From Streptomyces clavifer (GTDB lineage Bacteria > Actinomycetota > Actinomycetes > Streptomycetales > Streptomycetaceae), in NCBI GenBank assembly GCA_014651175.1, contig BMWJ01000006.1, positions 248,001 through 312,000 on the forward strand: a stretch of 64,000 nucleotides of DNA, written 5' to 3'. The notes under the pieces are model-generated. The model did no database searches. It was not told the DNA's origin and saw nothing but the letters and a program-made list of their open reading frames with translations. Positions 32,729 through 41,000 of the stretch are shown piece by piece. The translations under genes were made by a program, and so were the position numbers. Numbering within the stretch: position 1 is the first letter of the stretch; each line of letters starts with the position of its first letter.

Positions 32729-34225
32729 TCAGTGGTGCGTGGGGGCGGACAGGGCCGATCCCGGTCCGTGGTGGCGCAGGAGGAGGCCGGTCGTGACCGC
32801 GCCGACGGCGATGACGGCGGTGACCACGATCATCACGGTGAAATAGGCGCCGTCGAAGGCGTTGGACGCCGCGGTGATCAGTGTCGGGTCGTTCCCGGCC
32901 AGTGCGAGCGTGCTGTCGAGGCTGTCGCGCGCGGAGTCCGGGACTCCGGCGGGCAGGTCGACGGTCGATGTGTAGACGGCGGCCAGGAGACTGCCGAGCA
33001 GGGCGACGGCGATGAGGCTGCCGAACTCGTAGGACACCTCCTCCACGGAGGAAGCCATACCGGCACGGCGGGCCGGAACGTTGCCGATGATCGCGCTGGA
33101 GGCGACGGACATGGCCGCACCCAGGCCGGCACCCGTGATGAGCAGCCCGGTGATGAGCAGTCCCATGCTGGTGTCGAAGTTCAGCAGGATGAGCACGGAG
33201 CCGACCGCGCTGAGGGCCAGACCACCCGCGACGATGGGCAGCAGCCCCACCCGGTGCAGGCTCGCGCCGCCGGCCAGGGCTGTCGGGAGCGCCCCCACAG
33301 CGACGGCTGCGACCAGGACGCCGGCGCGCAGCGGGGTGAAGCCCTCCACGAGCTGGAACCGCTGTGTGGTGATCAGCTGAACACCGGCGATGGCGAACAT
33401 GGAGAACCCGGCGGCCAGGACTCCGGCGAGGAAGGCCCGGTTTCGGAAGATCGAGAAGTCCAGTAGGGGGTAGGGCAGGTGGCTCTGGCGCCGTGCGAAC
33501 GCCCAGCCACCGATGACGGCAGCCAGGGCGGCGGCAACGATGAGCAGGGGGGCGGGCTCCGTCTTCGCGGTTTCCTTGATCGCGATCACGAGGCCGACCA
33601 GGGCGACGAGCGCGAGAAGCGAGGAGGGCAGGTCCCACCGCTTCGTGGGGTCGGCGTCGTTGGGCGGCGCCAGGACCCGTGTGGCGACCAGTGCGGCGAT
33701 GACGACGGGGACGTTGATCAGGAAGACCGATCCCCACCAGAAGCTCTGCAGCAGGAGCCCGCTGATGATCGGGCCCAGCGCGCTGCCGACGATCGCCAGG
33801 GTTCCCCAGATGGCGATGGCCACGTTGCGCTCGCGCTCGTCCTCGAACGTGATGCGGATCAATGCGAGCGTTGCGGGCATCATCGCCGCCGCGCCTACGG
33901 CCAGGAACGCCCGAGCCGCAATCAAGGTTTCCGGGGTCGGGGAGAACGCGGCAGCCAGCGAGGCGACACCGAAGACCGCCAGGCCGATCAGAAACATTCT
34001 TCGGCGCCCCACCCGGTCGCCCAGGGTGCCGCTGCCCAGCAGCAGCCCGGCCATCACCACCGGATAGGCGTTGATGATCCACAAGCCCTCGGAGCCGTTC
34101 GCGCCGAGCTCCTCCACAAGCGTCGGCAGCGCCGCGTACAGGATCGAGTTGTCCAGGGTGATCAGCAGAAGTCCCGCACTCACCACCGCCAGCAGCAGCC
34201 AACGCCGCCCCGCACTCGGAATCAT
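32729..34225 (-). CDS. MFS drug exporter, 14-helix DHA2 type
   Basis: A 498-residue major facilitator with about 14 hydrophobic helices. LITLDNSILYAALPTL in helix 1 is the DHA2 signature position, LGDRVGRRRMFLIG is motif A, and a long C-terminal loop before the last helix (SARDSLDSTLALAG, SNAFDGAYF) is typical of EmrB/QacA exporters. The ATG at 34225 has GAGAGGTG upstream; an upstream frame from 34264 would begin inside the operator half-site. It expels toxic compounds using the proton gradient; the substrate is unknown. Confidence 0.92.
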   Translation of the reverse strand: MIPSAGRRWLLLAVVSAGLLLITLDNSILYAALPTLVEELGANGSEGLWIINAYPVVMAGLLLGSGTLGDRVGRRRMFLIGLAVFGVASLAAAFSPTPETLIAARAFLAVGAAAMMPATLALIRITFEDERERNVAIAIWGTLAIVGSALGPIISGLLLQSFWWGSVFLINVPVVIAALVATRVLAPPNDADPTKRWDLPSSLLALVALVGLVIAIKETAKTEPAPLLIVAAALAAVIGGWAFARRQSHLPYPLLDFSIFRNRAFLAGVLAAGFSMFAIAGVQLITTQRFQLVEGFTPLRAGVLVAAVAVGALPTALAGGASLHRVGLLPIVAGGLALSAVGSVLILLNFDTSMGLLITGLLITGAGLGAAMSVASSAIIGNVPARRAGMASSVEEVSYEFGSLIAVALLGSLLAAVYTSTVDLPAGVPDSARDSLDSTLALAGNDPTLITAASNAFDGAYFTVMIVVTAVIAVGAVTTGLLLRHHGPGSALSAPTHH

Positions 34226-34260
34226 TCCCGCACACCTCTCGATCAGCACCAGCGTTACCC

Positions 34261-34294
34261 TCATAACTGTACCTTTCGAAAGGTACAGTTATGA
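34261..34294. promoter_or_regulatory. 34-bp perfect palindrome, TetR operator
   Basis: TCATAACTGTACCTTTC followed by its exact reverse complement. It lies 36-69 bases before the MFS start. Long perfect dyads containing AAGGTAC-type half sites are typical of TetR operators in actinomycetes. Confidence 0.85.
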
Positions 34295-34493
34295 AACCAC
34301 TGTGCGCCCGTACGTCGTCCCTCTCTGATGACCCGTACCGGCACGCACGCCGGTCCGCCGCCGACCTCCGGGCGGGGCCTGCCGGGGTCACGGCCCCGGC
34401 CGGAAGGGCCCGTCCGACGACCGGCCCGGTGGCGGGGCGCGGCGGGCCGGGGCTGGACGTCCTCGTCACAGGCCCGAGGCGGTCATCATCGAG

Positions 34494-35507
34494 TCACTGA
34501 TCACCATCCGGAGCAGCCTGCCGTGCACCCACGGCTGTGATCACCCCTCCACGAAATTCCGCGGAGCAGCACCGGCTCGGCCCCACGGTGCTGCCGACAC
34601 CGCCGTTCGTGGTGCCGTCGCCCAGCGGTCGGATGCCCCCGGTGATGGTGTCCATGAGGGAGAGCGGCAGCTCGTCCCGTCCGGCGTCGAAGGCGAAGCG
34701 CACGATGACCGGCGTCTCGCTGCCCACCGCTGAGGGGAAGACGAGCGACTGCACGAACCCGCCGGGCCCCTTGCCGGTGGTGACCCGCCACCGCACCAGG
34801 TGGCCGGTGCGCCCCGCCACGCTCACGGATTCGGACGCCAGCACCTGGTGGGACCTGATCCCGCCGTGGGCCGGGTCCCCGACGGCGTTCTCCCCGTAGG
34901 CGGCTTCGGCGGCCGTCCCGACGTCCTCCCGGGCCAGCTCCTCCATGGACGTGAGGTCGCCGCTCGCCGTCCGCACGGTGACGGTGCCGCGGTGGCAGTA
35001 GCTCCCCGAATCACCTGGGCAGGTGTAGGAACCGGCCGTGCGCATCGTGGAGGCGTCGTCGAGGGTGTTCTCCGGCTTCTCCCAGCCTTCGGGCACCCGC
35101 AGGGTGACCCCGTTGAGCTGGTCCGTGAGGATCCGCGGGTCGCCGTCGCCGGGCGACGGGGCGGCGGGACCGCCGGTCTCCGTGGGGGCGGGCGGCGGCG
35201 CGGTACCGCTGGGCGCGGACCTCGGCGCCGTACCGCCGCCGCCGTCCGTGCCCAGCACCGCGAATCCGGTGACGGCCGCGGCCACGACCGCCAGGGCGGC
35301 CACGGTGACCGCGACGGCCCCGGTGGTGCGGCCGCTCCCCCGGGCCGGCACCCCGGGCCCCCGGGGTGCGGACTGCGGCTGGAGCGCCATGGGCTGCGTC
35401 ACGGCGGACGACCGGGTGTGCCCGGTCCACGCCGTGCCGTCCCACCAGCGCTCCGCGCCCGGCACGTTCGCGTCCGGGTACCAGCCGGGTGGTGTCGCGT
35501 TGCTCAT
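34494..35507 (-). CDS. DUF2510 membrane-anchored protein
   Basis: A 337-residue protein. The N-terminal DUF2510 motif is PPGWYPDANVPGAERWWDG with WTGHTR; a single transmembrane helix lies about 65-88 (VAVTVAALAVVAAAVTGFAV); a Pro/Gly-rich stalk leads to an extracellular domain from about residue 130 (GVTLRVPEGWEKPEN) containing two Cys (YTCPGDSGSYCHRG) that could form a disulfide. Actinomycetes have many such proteins, function unknown. The last 30 residues (RCCSAEFRGG onward) are not conserved-looking. ATG at 35507 follows GGAGGGC. Confidence 0.8.
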   Translation of the reverse strand: MSNATPPGWYPDANVPGAERWWDGTAWTGHTRSSAVTQPMALQPQSAPRGPGVPARGSGRTTGAVAVTVAALAVVAAAVTGFAVLGTDGGGGTAPRSAPSGTAPPPAPTETGGPAAPSPGDGDPRILTDQLNGVTLRVPEGWEKPENTLDDASTMRTAGSYTCPGDSGSYCHRGTVTVRTASGDLTSMEELAREDVGTAAEAAYGENAVGDPAHGGIRSHQVLASESVSVAGRTGHLVRWRVTTGKGPGGFVQSLVFPSAVGSETPVIVRFAFDAGRDELPLSLMDTITGGIRPLGDGTTNGGVGSTVGPSRCCSAEFRGGVITAVGARQAAPDGDQ

Positions 35508-35545
35508 GCCCTCCACTCTAGGGAGCGGTCCTCCGGCGGGGGCCG

Positions 35546-36334
35546 TTACAGCGGGGTCACGTAGGCGCCCGAGATCCCGCCGTCGACGAGGAAGTCCGTG
35601 GCGTTGACGAACGAGGAGTCGTCGCTCGCGAGGAAGGCGACGGCGGCGGCGATCTCCGTCGCGTCGGCGAACCGGCCGAGGGGGATGTGCACGAGCCGGC
35701 GGGCTGCGCGCTCCGGGTCCTTGGCGAAGAGCTCCCGCAGCAGCGGGGTGTCGACCGGTCCCGGGCACAGGGCGTTGACCCGGATGCCCTCGCGGGCGAA
35801 CTGCACCCCGAGCTCGCGGGACATGGCGAGGACCCCGCCCTTGGACGCGGTGTACGAGATCTGGGAGGTCGCCGCGCCCATCCGCGCCACGAAGGAGGCG
35901 GTGTTGATGATGGAGCCGCGTCCCTGGCGCCGCATGTAGGGGAGGGCCGCCTTGCAGCAGAGGTAGACGGAGGTGAGGTTGACGTCCTGGACGCGCTTCC
36001 ACGCCTCCAGCCCGGTGGTGAGGATGGAGTCGTCGTCGGGCGGCGAGATCCCGGCGTTGTTGAAGGCGACGTCGACGGAGCCGTAGGTGTCGTACGCGGC
36101 CTTGAACAGCGCCTCCACCTGTTCGGGGTCGGTGACGTCGACGCGTACGAAGGTCCCGCCCACCTCCTCCGCGGCCGCCCGCCCCGCGCTCTCGTCGATG
36201 TCGCCGCAGACGACGTGGGCGCCCTCGGACGCGAGCCTGCGCGCGGTGGCGAGGCCGATGCCGCTTCCCGCTCCGGTGACGACGGCGGTGCGGCCGGTCA
36301 GGCGGCGGCAGATGTACCCGGGGTCGGTGGTCAT
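35546..36334 (-). CDS. Short-chain dehydrogenase of the glnA4 cluster
   Basis: A 262-residue classical SDR: cofactor loop TGAGSGIG (20-27), NNAG (92-95), catalytic Ser147, Tyr161 and Lys165 (SYTASK), and the C-terminal LVDGGISGAYV. Annotated widely as 3-oxoacyl-ACP reductase, but in this place, after aldehyde dehydrogenase and gamma-glutamylamide synthetase genes, it more likely oxidises the alcohol group of gamma-glutamylethanolamide or a similar intermediate. It starts seven bases before the stop of nothing else; the aldehyde dehydrogenase gene ends six bases upstream, so they form one operon. Confidence 0.85.
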   Translation of the reverse strand: MTTDPGYICRRLTGRTAVVTGAGSGIGLATARRLASEGAHVVCGDIDESAGRAAAEEVGGTFVRVDVTDPEQVEALFKAAYDTYGSVDVAFNNAGISPPDDDSILTTGLEAWKRVQDVNLTSVYLCCKAALPYMRRQGRGSIINTASFVARMGAATSQISYTASKGGVLAMSRELGVQFAREGIRVNALCPGPVDTPLLRELFAKDPERAARRLVHIPLGRFADATEIAAAVAFLASDDSSFVNATDFLVDGGISGAYVTPL

Positions 36335-36340
36335 GCGCGT

Positions 36341-37822
36341 TCAGGCCTCCGTGCCGATGAAGACGTTCTTGGTTTCGGTGAATGCCGCGAGGGCGTCGGG
36401 CCCCAGTTCACGGCCGAGTCCGGACTGCTTGACGCCGCCGAACGGTGTCCAGTAGCGCACCGCCGAGTGGGAGTTGACGGAGAGGTTCCCGGCACGGACC
36501 GCCCGGGAGACCCGCAGGGCACGGCCCACGTCACGGGTCCAGACCGAGCCGGCCAGGCCGTACTCGGTGGCGTTCGCCAGCCGGACCGCGTCCTCCTCGT
36601 CCTCGAAGGGCAGCACGACCGCGACCGGGCCGAAGACCTCCTCGGTGGCGACGGGCGCGTCCGGGCGGACGTCGGTGAGGACGGTCGGCGGGAACCAGAA
36701 GCCGGGGCCGTCGGGGGCGCCGCCGCGGATGCCGGCCGCGCCGTCGGGGACGTACGAACGGACCCGGTCGAGCTGTGCCCGCGAGATCAGGGGCCCCATC
36801 TGCGTCCTCCCGTCGCCGGGGTCGCCCACGACGACCGATTCGACGGCGGGGGCGAGGAGTCCGAGGAAGCGGTCGTACACGGACCGCTGGACGAGGATCC
36901 GGGTGCGGGCGCAGCAGTCCTGGCCCGCGTTGTCGAGGAAGGACATGGGCGCGGCCGCCGCTGCGGCCTCGATGTCGGCGTCGGCGAAGACCAGCGTGGG
37001 GCTCTTGCCCCCGAGTTCGAGGGTCAGCCGCTTCACGCGGTCGGCGCACCTGGCCATGATCTGCTTGCCGACCCGGGTGGAACCGGTGAAGACGATCTTG
37101 GCGACTCCCGGGTGCTCGACCAGGGCGTTGCCGGTCACCTCGCCCGCGCCGGGCAGCACCTGGAAGAGGTGTTCGGGCAGGCCCGCGTCGAGGGCCAGCC
37201 GGGCCAGGTGCAGGGCGGTGAGCGGGGTGGTCTCGGCGGGTTTGAGGAGTACGGCGTTCCCGGCTGCCAGGGCGGGTGCGGTGCCCCAGGCGGCGACCGG
37301 CATGGGGAAGTTCCAGGGGGCGATCACCCCCACGACCCCGAGGGGTTCGAGGAAGGTGACGTCGATCCCGCCGGGCACGGGGATCTGACGCCCGGTGAGA
37401 CGCTCCACTCCCCCGGCCGCGTAGTCGAGCAGGTCCCGGACGTTGCCCGCCTCCCAGCGGGCGTTGCCCAGGGTGTGGCCCGCCTCGGTGACCTCCAGCC
37501 GGGCCAGTTGCTCGGCGTGTTCGTCGACGAGGACGGCGAAGCGGCGCAGCAGCCGGGCCCGGTCGGCCGGGGCCAGGGCCGCCCAGGTCCGCTGGGCGGC
37601 CGCGGCCCGGGTGACGGCGGCGTGGACCTCGCCGACGGTGGTGGCGGGGACGGTGGCGACGAGCTCCTCGGTCGCCGGGTTCAGCACACGGTGCTCGGTG
37701 ATCACGGGGTCCCGGGACTCGGAGTCGTCGGTCCCGGGCGTCACGGTCACGGGCGTCACGGTCACGGGCGTCACGGTCACGGGGTCGGGGGTCACGGGGT
37801 CGGGGGTCACGGGGTGCCTCAC
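36341..37822 (-). CDS. Aldehyde dehydrogenase of the glnA4 cluster
   Basis: A 493-residue NAD(P)-dependent aldehyde dehydrogenase: PWNFPMPVAAW, FTGSTRVGKQI, catalytic Glu in LELGGKSP and Cys in NAGQDCCARTR, EEVFGPVAVVLPF and PFGGVKQSGLGRELG. The GTG at 37822 overlaps the glutamine synthetase stop (GTGA), giving an N-terminus of five pentapeptide repeats (PVTPD twice, PVTVT three times) encoded by 15-bp tandem repeats (37736-37810). Several later GTG codons in the repeat could also start translation. It probably oxidises the aldehyde formed from gamma-glutamylethanolamide. Resembles S. coelicolor SCO1612 by position. Confidence 0.9.
   Translation of the reverse strand: MRHPVTPDPVTPDPVTVTPVTVTPVTVTPGTDDSESRDPVITEHRVLNPATEELVATVPATTVGEVHAAVTRAAAAQRTWAALAPADRARLLRRFAVLVDEHAEQLARLEVTEAGHTLGNARWEAGNVRDLLDYAAGGVERLTGRQIPVPGGIDVTFLEPLGVVGVIAPWNFPMPVAAWGTAPALAAGNAVLLKPAETTPLTALHLARLALDAGLPEHLFQVLPGAGEVTGNALVEHPGVAKIVFTGSTRVGKQIMARCADRVKRLTLELGGKSPTLVFADADIEAAAAAAPMSFLDNAGQDCCARTRILVQRSVYDRFLGLLAPAVESVVVGDPGDGRTQMGPLISRAQLDRVRSYVPDGAAGIRGGAPDGPGFWFPPTVLTDVRPDAPVATEEVFGPVAVVLPFEDEEDAVRLANATEYGLAGSVWTRDVGRALRVSRAVRAGNLSVNSHSAVRYWTPFGGVKQSGLGRELGPDALAAFTETKNVFIGTEA
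37736..37810. repeat. Five 15-bp tandem repeats inside the aldehyde dehydrogenase gene
   Basis: Three identical copies of GGGCGTCACGGTCAC (37736-37780) and two of GGGGTCGGGGGTCAC (37781-37810). In frame they encode repeated V-T-x-x-P pentapeptides at the protein N-terminus. Length variation by slippage is likely between strains. Confidence 0.85.
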
Positions 37823-39180
37823 AGGCGTTCGAAGGAGCGGCGGAGCTCCCAGTCGGTGACCGCGGCGTCGAAGGCCTCCAGTTCGACGCGCGCCATGTTG
37901 CGGTAGTGCGCGACGATCTCGTCGCCGAACGCCTCCCTGGCCACGTCGCTTTCCTCCCAGAGGGCGGCGGCGTCGCGGAGAGTGGTGGGGACCTGGTCGT
38001 AACCGGCGGTGTAGGCGTTGCCCTCGCACGCCTCGGGGAGCTCCAGCCCGCGCTCGATGCCGTGGAGCCCGGCGGCGACGAGGCCGGCGACCGCGAGGTA
38101 GGGGTTGACGTCCCCGCCGGGCAGCCGGTTCTCGAAGCGCATCGAGCGGCCGTGTCCGACGACCCGCAGGGCGCAGGTGCGGTTGTCGTGGCCCCAGGCG
38201 ACGGCGGTCGGGGCGAAGGAGCCGGGCTGGAAGCGCTTGTAGGAGTTGATGTTCGGCGCGTAGAGCAGGGAGAAGTCGCGCAGGGCGGCGAGCTGCCCGG
38301 CGAGGAACTGGCGCATCACCGGCGACATGGTGCCGTCCTCACCGGCCATGACGCTTCGTCCGTCGGCGTCCTGGAGCGAGAGGTGGATGTGGCAGGAGTT
38401 GCCCTCGCGCTCGTTGAACTTGGCCATGAAGGTGAGCGCGACCCCTTCCTGGGCGGCGATCTCCTTGGAGCCCGTCTTGTAGACGGCGTGCTGGTCACAG
38501 GTGACGAGGGCCTCGTCGTAGCGGAAGACGATCTCGTGCTGGCCGGGGTTGCACTCACCCTTGGCGGACTCGACCGTGAGGCCCGCGCCCCTCATCTCGT
38601 TGCGGATGCGGCGCAGCAGGGGCTCGATGCGGCCGGTGCCGAGGACGGAGTAGTCGATGTTGTACTGGTTGACCGGGGTCAGGTCCCGGTAGTTGCGGTC
38701 CCAGGCCTGCTCGTAGGTGTCCTTGAAGACGATGAATTCGAGCTCGGTCCCCACGTGCGCCGTGAGGCCGTGCCCGGCGAGGCGCTCCAGCTGCCTCCGG
38801 AGGATCTGGCGGGGCGCGGCGGCCACGGGCGAACCGTCCTCCCAGGCGAGGTCGGCCATGACCATGGCGGTGCCCTCGTGCCAGGGGATGCGGCGGAGGG
38901 TCGCGAGGTCGGGGCGCATGGCGAAGTCGCCGTAGCCGTTGGACCACGAGGACATCGCGAATCCGTCGACCGTGTTCATGTCCGTGTCGACGGCGAGCAG
39001 GTAGTTGCAGCCCTCCGTGCCGTGTTCCAGCACCTCGTCGAGGAAGAAGGCCGCCGCGAAGCGCTTTCCCTGGAGCCGGCCCTGCATGTCGGGGAAGGCG
39101 AGGACCACGGTGTCGATCTCACCGCTCCGGACGAGGGCGCGCAGCTCCTCGGTCCCGAGCGGGGGTGTTCGGTCTGCCAC
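37819..39180 (-). CDS. glnA4: Gamma-glutamylethanolamide synthetase (glutamine synthetase-like)
   Basis: A 453-residue glutamine synthetase-like enzyme. It has the beta-grasp N-domain and the catalytic domain with VGTELEFIVF, GECNPGQHEIVFRYDEAL, NSCHIHLSL, the glutamate-binding FENRLPGGDVNPYLA, but lacks the adenylylated Tyr loop of GlnA. Position and gene set (FadR-type regulator, amidotransferase, ALDH, SDR) match S. coelicolor SCO1613, GlnA4, known to join glutamate and ethanolamine at the cost of ATP. First gene of a minus-strand operon with ALDH and SDR, divergent from the regulator gene. Confidence 0.85.
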   Translation of the reverse strand: MADRTPPLGTEELRALVRSGEIDTVVLAFPDMQGRLQGKRFAAAFFLDEVLEHGTEGCNYLLAVDTDMNTVDGFAMSSWSNGYGDFAMRPDLATLRRIPWHEGTAMVMADLAWEDGSPVAAAPRQILRRQLERLAGHGLTAHVGTELEFIVFKDTYEQAWDRNYRDLTPVNQYNIDYSVLGTGRIEPLLRRIRNEMRGAGLTVESAKGECNPGQHEIVFRYDEALVTCDQHAVYKTGSKEIAAQEGVALTFMAKFNEREGNSCHIHLSLQDADGRSVMAGEDGTMSPVMRQFLAGQLAALRDFSLLYAPNINSYKRFQPGSFAPTAVAWGHDNRTCALRVVGHGRSMRFENRLPGGDVNPYLAVAGLVAAGLHGIERGLELPEACEGNAYTAGYDQVPTTLRDAAALWEESDVAREAFGDEIVAHYRNMARVELEAFDAAVTDWELRRSFERL

Positions 39181-39227
39181 GGGGGTACTCCTCGCTCGGC
39201 CGGCGGGAAGGCACGGCCGGTCGGTCT

Positions 39228-39249
39228 AAGGTATGGGAGAAAACCATTG
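39228..39249. promoter_or_regulatory. Regulator site 1 (AAGGTATG-N7-ACCATTG)
   Basis: This 22-base motif lies between the divergent glnA4 and FadR-type regulator genes. The same pattern occurs at 40055-40076 before the amidotransferase gene, with all 15 fixed bases identical. Likely target of the regulator at 39269. Confidence 0.6.
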
Positions 39250-39268
39250 GGGGGAAGGGAATCGGGAC

Positions 39269-40006
39269 GTGGCGGAGGAGAACGGGGAGCCCGGGGTCTT
39301 CGAACGGCTGCTGCCCGTGCTGCGGCCGGTCCGCGCGGGCAACGGCTTCGAGGAGGCCCTGGAGCAGATCCTCCAGGTCGTCCGGCTCGGCCTGGTGCCC
39401 GCCGGCGGCCGGCTGCCGGCCGAGCGCGAGCTGGCCGAGCACCTCCGCATCAGCCGCGTCACCCTGCGGGAGGTGCTGAAGGTGCTCCAGGACCAGGGGT
39501 TGATCGAGGCGAGACGCGGCCGGTACGGCGGTACGTTCGTACTCCCCCGCACCGGTTCGGCCGACGGCGACGAGCTGCGCCGCCGGGTGGCGGGGGCCGA
39601 CATCGAGGACATCCTGCGTTTCCGCGAGGTACTGGAGACGGGCGCGGCCGGACTGTGCGCGGTGCACGGCCTCGACGACGAGGGCGTGGACCGGCTGCGG
39701 ACGGCTCTGACGGCGACTCACGAAGCACCTCTGCCCGACTACCGCAGGCTCGACACCCTCTTCCACCTCACGCTGGCCGAGCTCTGCGGCTCCCCCTCCC
39801 TCACCGCCCAGTACGCGGCCGTACGGGCGACCGTGAACGACCTGCTGGACTGCATACCCCTGCTCGTGCGGAACCTGGAGCATTCGCAGCACCAGCACAC
39901 GGCGCTCGTCGAGGCGGTGCTCGACGGCGACGAGGAGGCGGCGCGCGCGGTGATGCGCGAGCACTGCGCGGGGACGGCGGCGCTCCTGCGGGGATTCCTG
40001 GCCTGA
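39269..40006 (+). CDS. GntR/FadR-family regulator of the glnA4 cluster
   Basis: A 245-residue FadR-type regulator: winged helix LVPAGGRLPAERELAEHLRI and SRVTLREVLKVLQDQGLIEA, then an all-helical FCD ligand domain (DIEDILRFREVLETGAAGLC, DTLFHLTLAELCGS, HQHTALVEAVLDGDEEAA). I prefer the GTG at 39269, with GGGAAGGGA upstream, because the in-frame ATG at 39233 lies inside the putative operator. It sits between glnA4 and the amidotransferase gene and most likely controls both through two copies of a 22-base motif. The effector may be the gamma-glutamylated substrate or the free amine. Confidence 0.87.
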   Translation: MAEENGEPGVFERLLPVLRPVRAGNGFEEALEQILQVVRLGLVPAGGRLPAERELAEHLRISRVTLREVLKVLQDQGLIEARRGRYGGTFVLPRTGSADGDELRRRVAGADIEDILRFREVLETGAAGLCAVHGLDDEGVDRLRTALTATHEAPLPDYRRLDTLFHLTLAELCGSPSLTAQYAAVRATVNDLLDCIPLLVRNLEHSQHQHTALVEAVLDGDEEAARAVMREHCAGTAALLRGFLA

Positions 40007-40054
40007 ACCCGCCCTTCCGGATCATCTCTCTTGCGCGGCGGCCCGCCACGCACA

Positions 40055-40076
40055 AAGGTATGACGCAACACCATTG
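40055..40076. promoter_or_regulatory. Regulator site 2 (AAGGTATG-N7-ACCATTG)
   Basis: Second copy of the motif at 39228-39249, 43-64 bases before the amidotransferase start. Confidence 0.6.
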
Positions 40077-40118
40077 CACTGGGCCGGTCCGCGTGCCGCC
40101 CGCCGGAAGGACCGCACC

Positions 40119-40865
40119 ATGCACGAACCGCTCATCGGCGTCACCACCTATCTGGAGCCGGCGGCTCGCTGGGGTGTCTGGGAGCTCCCCGCGGCGGTGC
40201 TCCCCTCGGCGTATCCGCGGCTGGTGCAGCGGTCCGGCGGCCTGGCGGCCCTGCTGCCCCCGGACGACCCGGAGCGGGCCGCGGCCGTCGTGGACCGGCT
40301 GGACGGTCTGGTGATCGCGGGCGGCGCCGATGTCGATCCCGGGCTGTACGGCGCGGAGCGCGACTTCCGGACCGGGCCGCCCGCGCACGAACGCGACGCC
40401 TGGGAGCTGGCACTGCTTCGCGCCGCGATGGAGGCGGGCACCCCGGTGCTCGGCATCTGCCGCGGCATGCAGCTGCTCAACGTGGCGCTGGGCGGCACAC
40501 TGACCCAGCATCTGGACGGGCACACCGGTCCGTTCGGCAAGGCGGGCGTCCTCGGTGAGCATCCGGTGGCCCCGGTGCCCGGGACGCTGTACGCCTCACT
40601 CGTCCCCGAGGACGCGTCCGTACCCACGTACCACCACCAGGCCGTGGAGCGGCTGGCGCCCGGCCTCGTGGCGTCCGCCCACGCGGCGGACGGCACGGTG
40701 GAGGCGGTCGAACTGCCGGGCGCGCAGTGGGTGCTGGGGGTGCAGTGGCATCCCGAGATGGGTGACGACCTCCGGATCATGCGGGCGCTCGTCGCGGCGG
40801 TCCGCGCGCGGCGGGGACCGTCGGACGCGGCCGCGCCGACCCGGCGGAGCCCGTCCGGCGTGTGA
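40119..40865 (+). CDS. Class I glutamine amidotransferase-like gamma-glutamyl hydrolase
   Basis: A 248-residue peptidase C26/PuuD-like hydrolase: catalytic Cys114 in LGICRGMQLLN, VIAGGADVDPGLYG, and the His-Glu pair in GVQWHPEM near residue 220. PuuD-type enzymes cleave the gamma-glutamyl bond and return glutamate at the end of gamma-glutamylated amine catabolism, which completes the pathway opened by GlnA4. ATG at 40119 follows GGAAGGA. Downstream of the regulator gene, with its own copy of the regulator motif. Confidence 0.88.
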   Translation: MHEPLIGVTTYLEPAARWGVWELPAAVLPSAYPRLVQRSGGLAALLPPDDPERAAAVVDRLDGLVIAGGADVDPGLYGAERDFRTGPPAHERDAWELALLRAAMEAGTPVLGICRGMQLLNVALGGTLTQHLDGHTGPFGKAGVLGEHPVAPVPGTLYASLVPEDASVPTYHHQAVERLAPGLVASAHAADGTVEAVELPGAQWVLGVQWHPEMGDDLRIMRALVAAVRARRGPSDAAAPTRRSPSGV

Positions 40866-41000
40866 GGTCACGCCTCCGCGGTCCGGGCAGGATCCGCCGG
40901 GGCGGGTGAGATCACGCCACCGCGGTCACGCCCCGGCCCGCCGCGGGGCCCGATGCGGGCCGGGCGGGCAGCAGGCCCGGCCAACCGTCGACGGCACGCC

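Noticed and set aside
20954-34500. Secondary-metabolite gene cluster
   Set aside because: The TetR/MFS pair and monooxygenase could suggest one, but no polyketide, peptide or terpene synthase genes are present; the genes form a transport/sulfur operon and an independent pump.
37736-37810. Short tandem repeats considered as a CRISPR array
   Set aside because: Units are contiguous 15-mers without spacers, and they are in frame inside a coding gene.
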